Source: Streptomyces californicus
Lineage (GTDB): Bacteria; Actinomycetota; Actinomycetes; Streptomycetales; Streptomycetaceae
Assembly: GCF_000717645.1 (NCBI RefSeq)
Contig: NZ_JNZZ01000011.1
Location: 124,001-188,000, forward strand
Length of the DNA: 64,000 nt
Direction: 5' to 3'
In this document: positions 33,294 to 42,120 of the stretch, piece after piece
How positions within the stretch are numbered: the stretch's first letter is position 1
Layout of the letters: each line of letters starts with the position of its first letter
Translations under genes and position numbers: made by a program
Notes under the pieces: model-generated
Seen by the model: the letters and a program-made list of their open reading frames with translations, nothing else
Told to the model about the DNA's origin: nothing
The model's database searches: none

Positions 33294-33646
33294 GCTTAGG
33301 CAAGAACGACGACGTCCCGCCCCCTCCGGCCAAGGGCGAGTACCACATCAAGTTCGCCAACCGGCAGGCGGCCGTCGGCTGGCGGCAGTTGATGCAACAG
33401 ATACCGGCCAACACGAACACTGCCTGGCATCTGATGAGGAAGACGCCGTCACCGGCTGTCGAAACGGACCGGCATCACCGGCTCAAGTTCGCTCTGGCCG
33501 AGGGAGTTCGGGGCGGCGAGACATTCCCTCAGTGGCAGATCGAAGTGTCCGGGGGCGGGCGCATCTGGTATCTGCACGACGAGAACCGGCAGACCTGTTG
33601 GGTAACGCAAGCGGGCACTGGGCATCCTCGGCAGACTGACCGGTGA
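33290..33646 (+). CDS. RelE/ParE-like toxin candidate
   Basis: 118 aa from GTG 33290. EYHIKFANRQAAVGWRQLMQQIPANTNTAWHLMRKTP forms the two N-terminal helices, and HRLKFALAEGVRGGETFPQWQIEVSGGGRIWYLHDENRQTCWVTQAGTGHPR the beta sheet with basic residues, as in RelE-type mRNA interferases. Family assignment rests on pattern, size and context rather than a definitive motif. The terminator at 33659 closes the two-gene operon. Confidence 0.65.
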   Translation: MSLGKNDDVPPPPAKGEYHIKFANRQAAVGWRQLMQQIPANTNTAWHLMRKTPSPAVETDRHHRLKFALAEGVRGGETFPQWQIEVSGGGRIWYLHDENRQTCWVTQAGTGHPRQTDR

Positions 33647-33658
33647 TCCCGCATGGTG

Positions 33659-33690
33659 AAGCGGGCCCCACCGTTCCGTGGGGACCGCTT
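33659..33690. terminator. Hairpin terminator after TA pair
   Basis: AAGCGGGCCCCAC (33659-33671) pairs with GTGGGGACCGCTT (33678-33690), 12 of 13 positions, loop CGTTCC. Confidence 0.75.
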
Positions 33691-33829
33691 GACCACGCCA
33701 TGCCAGCCGTCAACGGGGCATGCCCGTGCCGCGTCCGGGCCCTCCGCCTTCGCCGGTCGGCAGCAAGAGCACCGGCGGGTCGACGAACAGTCATCCGCCG
33801 TGTCACTCCCGCCGGCTCAGCCCGGCGGC

Positions 33830-34561
33830 TCACCCCACCGGCTTGCGCCAGACCGAGATGTGTCGGGGGGAGTCGTCGGTGAACGGGGAGCCGTCCCAGT
33901 CCGCCACGCGTTGTTCCTGTTCGAGGCCGGCGATGCGGGCCATCAGGTCGAGCTCCGCCGGCCAGGCGTACCGGTGGCGGGAGGCGCCTCGGCGGTAGCG
34001 GCCGTCCTCGCCGTCGCGGGTGAAGTGGTGGGACACCAGGTGCTGTTGGACCAGCTCGAAGGTGTCGAACCCCAGGTGCCGGTCCGATACGTCGAACGGC
34101 ACCGCGACCTGGCCGGGCGGCAGGAAGCGCAGCGGGGGCACGACCAGCTCGATGACGAACCGGCCGCCGGGGGCGAGGTGGCGGGCCGCGTTCTCGAAGC
34201 ACGCGACCTGCTCGTCCTGCGTGAGCAGGTTGGAGATGGTGTTGTAGACGAGGTAGACGAGGGTGAAGGAGCCGGGGACGACCGTGGTGGCCATGTCCCC
34301 GATCACCACCGGGAGGGTCTCCTCGTCGGCCTTGGTGCGGAGCACGTCCGCCATCGGCTCGGACAGTTCGATGCCCGTCACCAGAACGCCGCGCTCCCGG
34401 AGCGGCACGCCCACGCGGCCGGTGCCGATGGCGAACTCCAGGGCCCGGCCGTTCCCGGCGAGCCGGGCGAGGAAGTCGAGGGCGGCGGGCGAGGAGTTCT
34501 CGGCCTCCTCGGCGTCGTAGCGGTCGGCGGTCTCTCGGGTCCACAGTTCGCTGCTCGTCAC
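33830..34561 (-). CDS. Class I SAM-dependent methyltransferase
   Basis: 243 aa from the GTG at 34561. SSELWTRETADRYDAEEAENSSPAALDFLARLAGNGRALEFAIGTGRVGVPLRERGVLVTGIELSEPMADVLRTK contains motif I (ALEFAIGTGRVGVPL) and the acidic adenosine-binding residue (GIELS). VVIGDMAT and FVIELVVP supply motifs II/III. The C-terminal half differs from small-molecule families I can name, so the substrate is unknown. About 44 residues of possible upstream extension are low-complexity and were excluded. Confidence 0.82.
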   Translation of the reverse strand: MTSSELWTRETADRYDAEEAENSSPAALDFLARLAGNGRALEFAIGTGRVGVPLRERGVLVTGIELSEPMADVLRTKADEETLPVVIGDMATTVVPGSFTLVYLVYNTISNLLTQDEQVACFENAARHLAPGGRFVIELVVPPLRFLPPGQVAVPFDVSDRHLGFDTFELVQQHLVSHHFTRDGEDGRYRRGASRHRYAWPAELDLMARIAGLEQEQRVADWDGSPFTDDSPRHISVWRKPVG

Positions 34562-34734
34562 GGGCGACCACTCTGCCGCGCGCACTCTGCCCTGTCGACG
34601 CGATTTCCCGGGAGGCGCTCCCTCGCCCGCGCTCTCCGCCGCACCCACGGTCCCGGCTCTCCCCGCTGCCAGTTCCAGGGCTCGTGTGATCATGGGCGTG
34701 GACGGCAGAGTCGGCGGAGCGAGAGGGAGCGGCG

Positions 34735-35016
34735 GTGAGCGAGAAGCAGTCGTACCTCGGTACGCCGGCGACCCTCGCCGTCATGATCATCGCGGCGGTC
34801 TGGACGGCGGCGAGTTCGGGAACCGCCCCGTACGCGCGCGTGTTGGCGTGCGTCTGGGCGGGCGGTGCCGCGGTGAACCTCGTACTTCTGCTGGTCAGGC
34901 GGCGGCGTGACCTGCGCGCGGCCACCCAGGCCGCTGCGGACGGCGCGGACGCCAAGGACGCCGAGGGCGCCAGGAACGCCGCAGACGCGAAGGCCGCCGC
35001 GGACGCCGACCGCTGA
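34735..35016 (+). CDS. Small membrane protein
   Basis: 93 aa from a GTG with GAGAGGGAGCGGC upstream. Two membrane helices are clear (YLGTPATLAVMIIAAVWTAASSG and YARVLACVWAGGAAVNLVLLLV), followed by an RRRRDLR positive-inside stop and an Ala/Asp-rich cytoplasmic tail (ADGADAKDAEGARNAADAKAAADADR). No family recognised. It diverges from the methyltransferase gene. Confidence 0.6.
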   Translation: MSEKQSYLGTPATLAVMIIAAVWTAASSGTAPYARVLACVWAGGAAVNLVLLLVRRRRDLRAATQAAADGADAKDAEGARNAADAKAAADADR

Positions 35017-35089
35017 TACGACCGCTGATAGGGCCGCCGGAGCCCGTGTACCGGCATCGATGTCAGTGCCCCCTGGCACGATCGGCCGC

Positions 35090-35491
35090 ATGACCGTCTA
35101 CCTCCTCACCGACATCGAGCAGGCCGTGCGCAGCAGTTGGAGCGCCGAGACCTGCACCCCGGAGTACCGCGACCGCTGGACTCCGGACAATCCCGCGCGC
35201 GACCAGTGCGGGGTCACCGCCATGGTGCTGAACGACCTGCTCGGCGGGGAGTTGGTCCGGGGCGAGGTCCACGTCGACGGCGTCCGGACCGACTTCCACT
35301 GGTGGAACCGGCTCGGTGCGGGGGTGGAAGTCGACCTGACCCGGGAGCAGTTCGGGCCCGAGGAGTCCGTCGTCGGCGGTGACGTCATCGTCCGGCCGCC
35401 GGTCACCGAGTGGTCGCGGCTCCAGGAGGAGTACCTGCTCCTGCGCGATCGCGTCATGGGGCGGCTCGGTGCGGGGGCGGTCGCGCCGTAG
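35090..35491 (+). CDS. YunG-like family protein
   Basis: 133 aa. Key stretches are AVRSSWSAETCTPEYRDRWTPDNPARDQCGVTAMVLNDLLGGELVRGEVHVDGVRTDFHWWNRLGAGVEVDLTREQF. The Cys in PARDQCGVTA, the HWWN block and the following Asp could form a papain-like Cys-His-Asp site, as suggested for YunG-type proteins; function is unknown. CACGAT 7 nt before the ATG indicates a leaderless mRNA, supporting this start over longer in-frame versions. Confidence 0.75.
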   Translation: MTVYLLTDIEQAVRSSWSAETCTPEYRDRWTPDNPARDQCGVTAMVLNDLLGGELVRGEVHVDGVRTDFHWWNRLGAGVEVDLTREQFGPEESVVGGDVIVRPPVTEWSRLQEEYLLLRDRVMGRLGAGAVAP

Positions 35492-35661
35492 CTGATCCGT
35501 GGCCGTTCCGTGCCCGGCCGGACCGGCCGAAGTGGCCCTCGTACGCACTACGGTGAGTGCGTGCCGTCGCGCCGCCCCGTCGCGCGCGGCGGCCCGTCGG
35601 CGCCTTTGGGCACGCGGCCGGCGGACCACCTTCCAGGGCAAGGAGAACGGGGAGAGCGATC

Positions 35662-35910
35662 ATGAGTGAGTCTCTGAGGACCTTCGTCGGCGGCACCGAG
35701 GTGGAGGTGCCGAACAGCATCCCGGACATCCGTGCCGCGCTGCCCGACGAGAGACGCGAGGAGTTCGATCTCGCGATCAACAAGGCCGGTGTGCACGAGA
35801 TCCACGCCGTGATGCGGCACTGGATGCTGGAGGCCGTCCCCGATCCCGAGGCCGAGAAGATCCTGGCCCGGCTGGCGCGGGACGAGGCCGAGAGGCGGAG
35901 CGTCGCTTGA
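35662..35910 (+). CDS. Antitoxin-like small protein
   Basis: 82 aa, acidic and helical: SLRTFVGGTEVEVPNSIPDIRAALPDERREEFDLAINKAGVHEIHAVMRHWMLEAVPDPEAEKILARLARDEAERR. AAGGAGAACGGGGAG precedes the ATG. The stop codon overlaps the TTG start of the next gene. The pair structure (acidic helical first gene, basic RelE-like second gene, 4-nt overlap) fits a type II antitoxin. No DNA-binding motif is obvious, so autoregulation is unclear. Confidence 0.6.
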   Translation: MSESLRTFVGGTEVEVPNSIPDIRAALPDERREEFDLAINKAGVHEIHAVMRHWMLEAVPDPEAEKILARLARDEAERRSVA

Positions 35911-36149
35911 GCTTCCGTATCTCCTACGCACCGCCCGCCGACGACACCCTGGCCAAGATGCGCGACGGCGAGACGTTCCGGGACGCGATGGCCCGTACGC
36001 TCGGCGCGGAGCCGTACGGCCACGCCTCCTCCGCCGTCAAGCGCGAGCGGGACCGGCGCGAGGCGACCGTCGCCGGGGCCATCGTCCTCTACTACGTCTC
36101 CCGGTCCGTCCTCACCGTCACCGTGGTCCGGCTCGTGCCGCTGCCCTGA
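35907..36149 (+). CDS. RelE/ParE-fold toxin-like protein
   Basis: 80 aa from a TTG start inside the TTGA overlap with the antitoxin stop. FRISYAPPADDTLAKMRDGETFRDAMARTLGAEPYGHASSAVKRERDRREATVAGAIVLYYVSRSVLTVTVVRLVPLP has the order strand, two helices, then the hairpin IVLYYVS..VLTVTVVRLVPLP, typical of ParE/RelE proteins ending in VxRIVPL. It is basic and short. Toxin activity is inference from fold pattern and context. Confidence 0.62.
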   Translation: MSFRISYAPPADDTLAKMRDGETFRDAMARTLGAEPYGHASSAVKRERDRREATVAGAIVLYYVSRSVLTVTVVRLVPLP

Positions 36150-36240
36150 GACCGGCCGGAAGGACCTGGCACACCCGTACCGACGGCCTGCCGCGCGGTC
36201 CCGTCCGCCCTCACCGGCCGGCCGAACCCCGCCGACGCCG

Positions 36241-36276
36241 CGCGCCCCTGGCCCCAACCTCTGGGCCGGGGGCGCG
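36241..36276. terminator. Bidirectional hairpin terminator
   Basis: CGCGCCCCTGGCCC (36241-36254) pairs with GGGCCGGGGGCGCG (36263-36276), 13 Watson-Crick pairs plus one wobble, between convergent toxin-like and lipoprotein genes. Confidence 0.8.
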
Positions 36277-36294
36277 CGTTCCTCCGCGGTGCCG

Positions 36295-37110
36295 TCAGCC
36301 GAGCTTCTTGTCCTGGGCCGCCACGACCTCCGCCGGCACCTCGAACTTCACACCGGCGTCGCCGGCCGCCGCCAGGTTGAAGGCGAAGAACGTCGCGACC
36401 GAACTCCCCTTGCGCAGTGCCACCAGCTTGAACGGGGCCTTGTCGCCGTCGTCCTCGGAGGTGACGGTCCACGCCGCGGACTCCTCGCCGCCGGTGACCT
36501 TCTCCTCGGCGACCGAGGCGATCTTGGTCGGCGTACCGGCGACCGTGGCGGTGAAGCCGCCCGCGCAGTCCGCCGCCGCCTTCTTCAGCGCCGAGAACGT
36601 GTCGGCGCCCGCCGTCCCCTCGTAGGAGTGCAGCGCGACGAACGTGGACGTCAGGTTGAAGGCGTCCTTGAACGCGTCCTCGGCATCGCCCTCCGCCAGG
36701 TCCTCCAGCGACTTCTTCTTGCCGTCGGTCTTCGGCTCGTCGATCACCTTGCGCTTCGCGCTCGCGGCCGAACCCTCCTGCGCCACGCCGTACATGGCGT
36801 GGGCGACCGGCAGGCACTCCTTCTTGTCGACCTTGACGCCGTCCGCCGGGACCTCGTCGGCCGCGCCCGCCTTGGTGATCTTGGTGCCCTCGACGTCGCC
36901 CTGGGCGAGGGCGGCCTTCTCCACCTCGTCCGCGCTGAGCGTCTTGGCCGGAGTCTCCGGGGCCGAGGAGGATCCGGCCGCCGCGGCCTTGTCGTCCTTC
37001 TTCCCGTCCTTGCCGTCGGCGTCCGACGCGCCGCCACAGGCCGTGGCGAGCAGGGTGAGGGCGGCCGCGGAGGCGGCGAGAGCGGTACGGCGTACGGCAG
37101 TGGCGCGCAT
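36295..37110 (-). CDS. Putative lipoprotein
   Basis: 271 aa. The signal MRATAVRRTALAASAAALTLLATACGGAS has a lipobox (LATAC). An Ala/Lys/Asp-rich linker follows, then an alpha/beta body with KKECLPVAHAMYGVAQEGSAASAKRKVIDEPK and FVALHSYEGTAGADTFSALKKAAADCAGGFTATVAGTPTKI. Two cysteines (ECLP, DCAGG) may pair. Many Streptomyces lipoproteins of this sort are annotated only as hypothetical, some as sensor-like. GGAGAG 9 nt before the ATG at 37110 decides the start over an ATG three codons upstream. Confidence 0.75.
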   Translation of the reverse strand: MRATAVRRTALAASAAALTLLATACGGASDADGKDGKKDDKAAAAGSSSAPETPAKTLSADEVEKAALAQGDVEGTKITKAGAADEVPADGVKVDKKECLPVAHAMYGVAQEGSAASAKRKVIDEPKTDGKKKSLEDLAEGDAEDAFKDAFNLTSTFVALHSYEGTAGADTFSALKKAAADCAGGFTATVAGTPTKIASVAEEKVTGGEESAAWTVTSEDDGDKAPFKLVALRKGSSVATFFAFNLAAAGDAGVKFEVPAEVVAAQDKKLG

Positions 37111-37432
37111 GGGTGTCATCTCTCCGGTTCGGGGTGCGATCGCCCCTTTGCCGCGCGGCACTTCGACGCCGTCTGGACGGGCCGTCGCAGTGCCCCACAC
37201 TCTACGATCGAACCTGTGAGCGATGACGGGTTCGGAGCGCCCCTCCCGGGATCGTGATTCCGCTGTGATCATCTTGTGAACGCGCTGTGCGGGGCGGGGG
37301 TACAACCTTTCGGCCCTGCCCGGTCGTTGCGCTCATCGCCGTCGTGGGCAAGGGCTTCCCCACTGTGTCCGACCGGGCAGCCTCCCCACCGTGTCCGTTC
37401 GGACCGCCGACGCGGGGCCGCGCGGGGGGAGG
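37111..37432. other. Intergenic region between YbjN-type and lipoprotein genes
   Basis: 322 bp carrying the lipoprotein promoter. The motif TGTGAACGCGCTGTG (about 37272) and a short duplicated CCCCACTGTGTCCG / CCCCACCGTGTCCG (about 37358 and 37385) are visible. I see no gene or RNA. Confidence 0.4.
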
Positions 37433-37945
37433 TCAGTCCTCGGACGGGCGCCGGGTCAGGTGGCTGAACGCGTCCAGGTTCCGGGTGGACTCGCCGCGCG
37501 CCACCCGCCACGCGTACTCCTTGCGGATCGAGCTGGCGAACCCCAGCTCCAGCAGGGTGTTGAACGCCCCGTCCGCCGCTTCGAGCACCACGCCGAACAG
37601 CCGGTCCAGCTCCTCGGGGGTGACCACCGAGAGCGGCAGCTTGCCGACCAGGTAGACATCGCCGAGCGAATCGATCGCGTAACTCACCCCGAAGAGGCGG
37701 AGGTTACGCTCCAGCAGCCAGCGGTGGACCGCGGCGTCGTTCTCGTCGGGGTGCCGCACGACGAAGGCGTTGAGGGAGAGGGAGTGCTTGCCGACGATCA
37801 GCGAGCAGGTCGTCGACAGCTTGCGGGTGCCGGGCAGCGTCACGACGTAGTTGCCGCTCCCCGGGCTCTCCCATGCGAGCCCGGCGTCGTTCAGCGTCGC
37901 CTCGATGACCTGGGCCGCTGCGGTCTCGTCCGGTACGTCAGCCAT
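37433..37945 (-). CDS. YbjN-domain protein
   Basis: 170 aa. AAAQVIEATLNDAGLAWESPGSGNYVVTLPGTRKLSTTCSLIVGKHSLSLNAFVVRHPDENDAAVHRWLLERNLRLFGVSYAIDSLGDVYLVGKLPLSVVTPEELDRLFGVVLEAADGAFNTLLELGF is the full YbjN alpha/beta fold, related to type III secretion chaperone-like bacterial sensory-transduction regulators. The role is unknown in actinobacteria; it commonly neighbours mshA. It is encoded downstream of mshA in the same direction. Confidence 0.88.
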   Translation of the reverse strand: MADVPDETAAAQVIEATLNDAGLAWESPGSGNYVVTLPGTRKLSTTCSLIVGKHSLSLNAFVVRHPDENDAAVHRWLLERNLRLFGVSYAIDSLGDVYLVGKLPLSVVTPEELDRLFGVVLEAADGAFNTLLELGFASSIRKEYAWRVARGESTRNLDAFSHLTRRPSED

Positions 37946-38103
37946 GCTGCGAGCCTACGACAGTGCGCGGCGGGCGGCCCGGGGGCCTCAGGCCGGGGGC
38001 TCCCGGCGGGCGGCTCGCGAGTTCCCGGCGGGCGGCTCACGGTTCTCGCTCCTCGGCGGCCTGGGGGCTCAGCCGTGGCGGGCTGTCGGCGCGGCGGGCG
38101 GGC

Positions 38104-39456
38104 TCAGCCGTGGTGGGTACGGGCCCGGCGGCGGTGGTCGCAGAGCGCGGCCGTGTACACGTCGGCGGTGGCCGACGCGGCCGTGTCCCAGCCGAACGAC
38201 TGGGCGTGCGCCGCCGCAGCCGCCCCCATCCGCCCGACCAGCTCCGGCGCGTCCGCGAACCGCCCGAGCGCGCGGGCGTACGCCTCCGGCTCGTGCCCCT
38301 GCACCAGGAAGCCGCTGACCCCGTCGCGCACCGCCACCGGCAACCCGCCCACGGAGGCGGCGACGACCGGGGTCCCGGCCGCCTGGGCCTCTATGGCGAC
38401 CAGTCCGAAGGATTCGCTGTACGAGGGCATGACCAGCACCGACGCGGCCCGGAACCAGTCCGCCAGCCGGTCCTGCCCCACCGGCGGGTGGAACCGTACG
38501 ACGTCGGCGATACCGAGGCGGGCGGCCAGCTTCTGCAGCCCCTCGGGCTTCGCGAGCCCGCTGCCGCTCGGGCCGCCGACCACCGGCACGACGATGCGGG
38601 AGCGCAGAGAGGGGTCCCGGTCCAGCAGCACGGCCACCGCGCGCAGCAGCACGTCGGGCGCCTTCAGCGGCTGGATGCGGCCGGCGAAGAGCGGAACGAG
38701 CGCGTCCTGCGGCAGGCCGAGCCGGGCCCGTGCGGCGGCGCGGCCGTCGGCGGGGCGGAAGCGGTCCAGGTTGACGCCGGGGTGGACGACGGCGACGGCG
38801 GCGGGGTCGGCGTCGTAGAAGCGGACGAGTTCGTCGGCCTCCTCGGCGGTGTTGGCGATCAGCCGGTCGGAGGCGTTGACGATCTGGGTCTCCCCGATGA
38901 CCCGGGCGGGCGGCTCGGGGGTGTCGCCCTTCGCCAGGGAGGCGTTCTTGACCTTGGCCATGGTGTGCATGGCGTGGACGAGGGGGACGCCCCAGCGCTG
39001 GGCGGCCAGCCAGCCGACCTGGCCGGAGAGCCAGTAGTGGGAGTGGACGAGGTCGTAGTAGCCGGGGCGCTGTCCGGCCCACGCCTGCATCACGCCGTGC
39101 GTGAAGGCGCAGAGCTGGGCGGGCAGGTCCTCCTTGGCGAGACCTTCGTACGGGCCCGCGTCCACGTGCCGGACCAGGACGCCGGGGGCCAGCTCGACCG
39201 CCGGGGCCAGCGAGCCGGTGGTGGCCCGGGTGAATATCTCGACCTCGATGTCGATCGCGGCGAGGCGTCTGGCCAGCTCGACGATGTAGACGTTCATCCC
39301 GCCCGCGTCGCCCGTGCCGGGCTGGTGGAGGGGGGACGTGTGCACGGAGAGCATCGCGATGCGGCGCGGCTTGCGGGAGGCCCCGGAGAAGCCTCCGGGG
39401 AACCTGAGGCGCGCGGCCGTCCGGGTGGAGCCGAGCCGGGAGACGTACTGGCTCAC
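38104..39456 (-). CDS. mshA: D-inositol-3-phosphate glycosyltransferase (mycothiol biosynthesis)
   Basis: 450 aa GT-B, family GT4. The N-terminal [35 protein letters not shown] contains the [12 protein letters not shown]-GlcNAc loop typical of Msh[68 protein letters not shown] and the EX7E motif [19 protein letters not shown] follow. It transfers GlcNAc to inositol-3-phosphate, the first step of mycothiol, the main actinobacterial thiol. GAGGAGG 9 nt before the GTG at 39456 fixes the start. Confidence 0.96.
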   Translation of the reverse strand: MSQYVSRLGSTRTAARLRFPGGFSGASRKPRRIAMLSVHTSPLHQPGTGDAGGMNVYIVELARRLAAIDIEVEIFTRATTGSLAPAVELAPGVLVRHVDAGPYEGLAKEDLPAQLCAFTHGVMQAWAGQRPGYYDLVHSHYWLSGQVGWLAAQRWGVPLVHAMHTMAKVKNASLAKGDTPEPPARVIGETQIVNASDRLIANTAEEADELVRFYDADPAAVAVVHPGVNLDRFRPADGRAAARARLGLPQDALVPLFAGRIQPLKAPDVLLRAVAVLLDRDPSLRSRIVVPVVGGPSGSGLAKPEGLQKLAARLGIADVVRFHPPVGQDRLADWFRAASVLVMPSYSESFGLVAIEAQAAGTPVVAASVGGLPVAVRDGVSGFLVQGHEPEAYARALGRFADAPELVGRMGAAAAAHAQSFGWDTAASATADVYTAALCDHRRRARTHHG

Positions 39457-39708
39457 CTCGTCGGTCCTCCTCGATCGGGGTGGGCTGGGCAGGCTGCGGT
39501 GGAGGACGGGCAGTCCTCCGAGGGCGGGAACAGTGGAATGCCGCCTTTCATTTCCGCTTTGCCAAATCATTACGTGCGGGGCGGGGCGGTGCCCGGTGGG
39601 GGCGGTGGGGGCGGGCCTGGCGGAAGCGGCCGGTGACCCCGGCCGGCCGGGCGGGGTCGGGCGGTGGCGGCCGGTGGGCCCCGGGCCGGGCGGAAGCGGA
39701 GATGTCAC

Positions 39709-39782
39709 CCGGAGCAGCGCAGGGGGCGTCCGGCCGCCCCGAGTCCCCGGAGCAGCGCGGGGGCCTCCGGACGCCCCGAGGC
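39709..39782. repeat. 38-bp direct duplication
   Basis: CCGGAGCAGCGC... units start at 39709 and 39747 and agree at most positions. They lie in the 356-bp divergent spacer 39457-39812 between mshA and the methyltransferase gene. The spacer also contains an A/T-richer patch near 39540-39570 likely to be the mshA promoter. Confidence 0.55.
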
Positions 39783-39812
39783 CCCCGCCGCCCTGTCGCA
39801 TACGCTCGACCC

Positions 39813-40598
39813 ATGCGCCAGCGCCCCATCGGTACCGCCACCCGCGGGACCACCAACCCGAACCGGCTGCGCCGCATGGACCGCTGGATCGCCGACGCCC
39901 ACGGCCCCGCCCTGCGCCGCGCCGGAACGCCGGTGGCCGTCGATCTCGGGTACGGGGCGGCCCCCTGGACCGCCGTGGAGCTGCTGGGCCGGCTGCGTAC
40001 CGCCGAGCCGCGCACCCGGGTGGCCGGGATCGAGATCGATCCCGAGCGGGTCGCCGCCGCCCTCCCGTACGAGCGCGAGGGGCTCACCTTCGTCCACGGC
40101 GGTTTCGAGATCCCGCTGGACGTCCGGCCGCTGCTGATCCGGGCGGCCAATGTGCTGCGGCAGTACGACGAGGAGCAGGTCGCCGAGGTCTGGGCGCGGC
40201 TGTGCTCCCGCCTCGCCCCGGACGGGCTGCTGGTGGAGGGGACCTGCGACGAGATCGGGCGGCGGCACGTGTGGGTGGCGCTGGGGCCCGAGGGACCGCG
40301 CACGGTCACCTTCGCGACCCGGCTCGGTTCACTGGAACGCCCGTCCGACCTGGCGGAACGGCTGCCGAAGGCGCTGATCCACCGCAATGTGCCGGGCGAG
40401 CCGGTCCACGCGTTCCTGCGGGACTTCGACCGGTCCTGGGCGGCGGCCTCCCCGTACGCCTCCCTCGGCGCGCGGCAGCGCTGGATCGCGGCGGTGCGGG
40501 CGCTGGCGTCCGACTGGCCGGTGACGGACGGGGTACGGCGGTGGCGGCAGGGCGAGGTCACGGTGGCCTGGGACGCCCTGCGGCCGGGCGAACGCTGA
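39813..40598 (+). CDS. Class I SAM-dependent methyltransferase
   Basis: 261 aa. [76 protein letters not shown] has motif I ([14 protein letters not shown]) and the acidic residue after [71 protein letters not shown] follows. This is a conserved actinobacterial protein of unknown substrate. TACGCT six to seven nt before the ATG suggests a leaderless mRNA. Upstream in-frame codons are low-complexity and excluded. Confidence 0.85.
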   Translation: MRQRPIGTATRGTTNPNRLRRMDRWIADAHGPALRRAGTPVAVDLGYGAAPWTAVELLGRLRTAEPRTRVAGIEIDPERVAAALPYEREGLTFVHGGFEIPLDVRPLLIRAANVLRQYDEEQVAEVWARLCSRLAPDGLLVEGTCDEIGRRHVWVALGPEGPRTVTFATRLGSLERPSDLAERLPKALIHRNVPGEPVHAFLRDFDRSWAAASPYASLGARQRWIAAVRALASDWPVTDGVRRWRQGEVTVAWDALRPGER

Positions 40599-41037
40599 GC
40601 TGTCGCCCGCACGAGGGGAACTTCTCCGTTCCGGGAACGCCCCACGGGCATCGTTCGTCCCTGTGAAAGGGGGCAGGCCCAGAACGGGGCTTTCCGCGGA
40701 CGGGGACGAGTGGGGCGGCGCGCACCGGAGCGTCGCGCATCGGGGGGAATCGTGATGAAACAGCCCTGTGGGGGCGGTAGCTGACGCGCCAGTAACGGTC
40801 GGCCTCTGTTGCTTTGCGGGACGACATGGCACGATCGCGACGTCGTGGAAAAGTTACTGACGGTAAGTCAGAAATGCGTTACCCGAAGTCTATTGCTTTT
40901 CTCGCATTCATCTCATATTCGACCGATTGTCCATCCTTTGCGTTCCTTGCATCGGTTGGATGATCTGCACCGCTTACATGGTTTCTGCCGCCTTCACCCG
41001 AAGGCGGGCCCGGAGTGCCAACCCGGAGGGGGAGTTC
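40599..41037. other. Regulatory spacer upstream of the NlpC/P60 gene
   Basis: 439 bp. The stretch 40840-40990 is clearly A/T-richer than its surroundings, with a possible promoter TTGCTT (40892) - 17 bp - TATTCG. ydaO-type c-di-AMP riboswitches often precede such hydrolase genes in Streptomyces, but I could not find the conserved ydaO core here. Confidence 0.4.
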
Positions 41038-42120
41038 GTGAACCGACGCCACTGCGCCACTGCCGCCATCACGCTGGTCTGTGCGCTGGCCATGCTGACG
41101 TCCACCGGTCAGGCCGCGGCCGCCCCGGTTCCGGACCCCTCGCCCTCCGCCTCGGCTCCGGCCGCGTCGCCGCCCCGCTACAGCAACGCGGAGTTGGAGA
41201 AGGTCCGCGAACAGATCGAGACGCTGTACCGGAAGGCGGGCGCGGCGACGGACGCGTACAACCTCGCCGAGGAGCAGACGAAGAAGCAGTCCGGCGAGAT
41301 CGTGCGGCTGGCCAAGGCCATCGTCGACGGCCAGGCGCGGATCGCCGAGCTGAAGGACCGGGCCGGCGCCCAGGCCCGTGAGCAGTACCGCAACGGCGGT
41401 CTGCCGCCCGGGGCCCAGCTCGCCCTCAGCAACAACCCGAAGCTCTTCCTGGACGGGATCAACAAGGTCCGCCAGAGCCAGCAGGCGTCCAAGACCCTGC
41501 TGGCCGAGCTGGACCAGACCCAGCAGGACCTGGAGACGTACACCCAGGACGCCAGCGCCAACTGGGAGAAGCTGGAAGCGAACCGGGTCAAGCAGGCCAA
41601 GGCGAAGAAGAAGATCAACGCCCAGATCAAGGCGGCGGAGAAGCTCGAATCGGAGCTGGAGGACAAGGAGCGCGACCGGCTCCGTCAGCTGGAGGCGGAC
41701 GCCGCCGCCAAGGCGCAGACGGCCTGGCTCTCCTCCGGCGCGATCAAGGACGTCAGCGGTGAGGCGAGCGCGGCCGGTGCGGCCGCGGTGGCCTTCGCGA
41801 CGGCCCAGATCGGCAAGCCGTACGTCTGGGGGGCCGAGGGTCCCCGCTCGTACGACTGCTCCGGGCTGACCTCGCAGGCGTGGCTCGCGGCGAAGCGTCC
41901 GATCCCGCGCACCTCGCAGGAGCAGTGGCGGCTGCTGCCGCGCATCGACATCAAGGACATGCGCCCCGGCGACCTGATCATCTACCACGCCGACGCCAGC
42001 CACGTCGGGATGTACGTGGGCGACGGCGCGATCGTCCACGCACCGCGCCCCGGCCGCAACGTCACCCTGGCGGGCGCTGGCTCGATGAAGATCCTCGGCG
42101 TGGTCCGCCCGGACAAGTAG
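41038..42120 (+). CDS. Secreted NlpC/P60 peptidoglycan hydrolase with coiled coil
   Basis: 360 aa from a GTG preceded by GGAGGGGGAG. Signal peptide NRRHCATAAITLVCALAMLTSTGQAAAAPV. Residues about 45-235 form a long coiled coil (NAELEKVREQIETLYRKAG... KKKINAQIKAAEKLESELEDKERDRLRQLEADA). The C-terminal NlpC/P60 domain has catalytic Cys in RSYDCSGLTSQAWL, His in DASHVGMYVGDGAIVHA and the third polar residue in the following strand. This RipA-like plan acts as a D,L-endopeptidase on peptide stems during cell-wall remodelling, with the coiled coil as an autoinhibitory or divisome-binding arm. Confidence 0.92.
   Translation: MNRRHCATAAITLVCALAMLTSTGQAAAAPVPDPSPSASAPAASPPRYSNAELEKVREQIETLYRKAGAATDAYNLAEEQTKKQSGEIVRLAKAIVDGQARIAELKDRAGAQAREQYRNGGLPPGAQLALSNNPKLFLDGINKVRQSQQASKTLLAELDQTQQDLETYTQDASANWEKLEANRVKQAKAKKKINAQIKAAEKLESELEDKERDRLRQLEADAAAKAQTAWLSSGAIKDVSGEASAAGAAAVAFATAQIGKPYVWGAEGPRSYDCSGLTSQAWLAAKRPIPRTSQEQWRLLPRIDIKDMRPGDLIIYHADASHVGMYVGDGAIVHAPRPGRNVTLAGAGSMKILGVVRPDK

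Noticed and set aside
40599..41037. ydaO (c-di-AMP) riboswitch upstream of the NlpC/P60 gene
   Set aside because: Expected from Streptomyces practice, but I could not find the conserved core sequences or pairing in this spacer.
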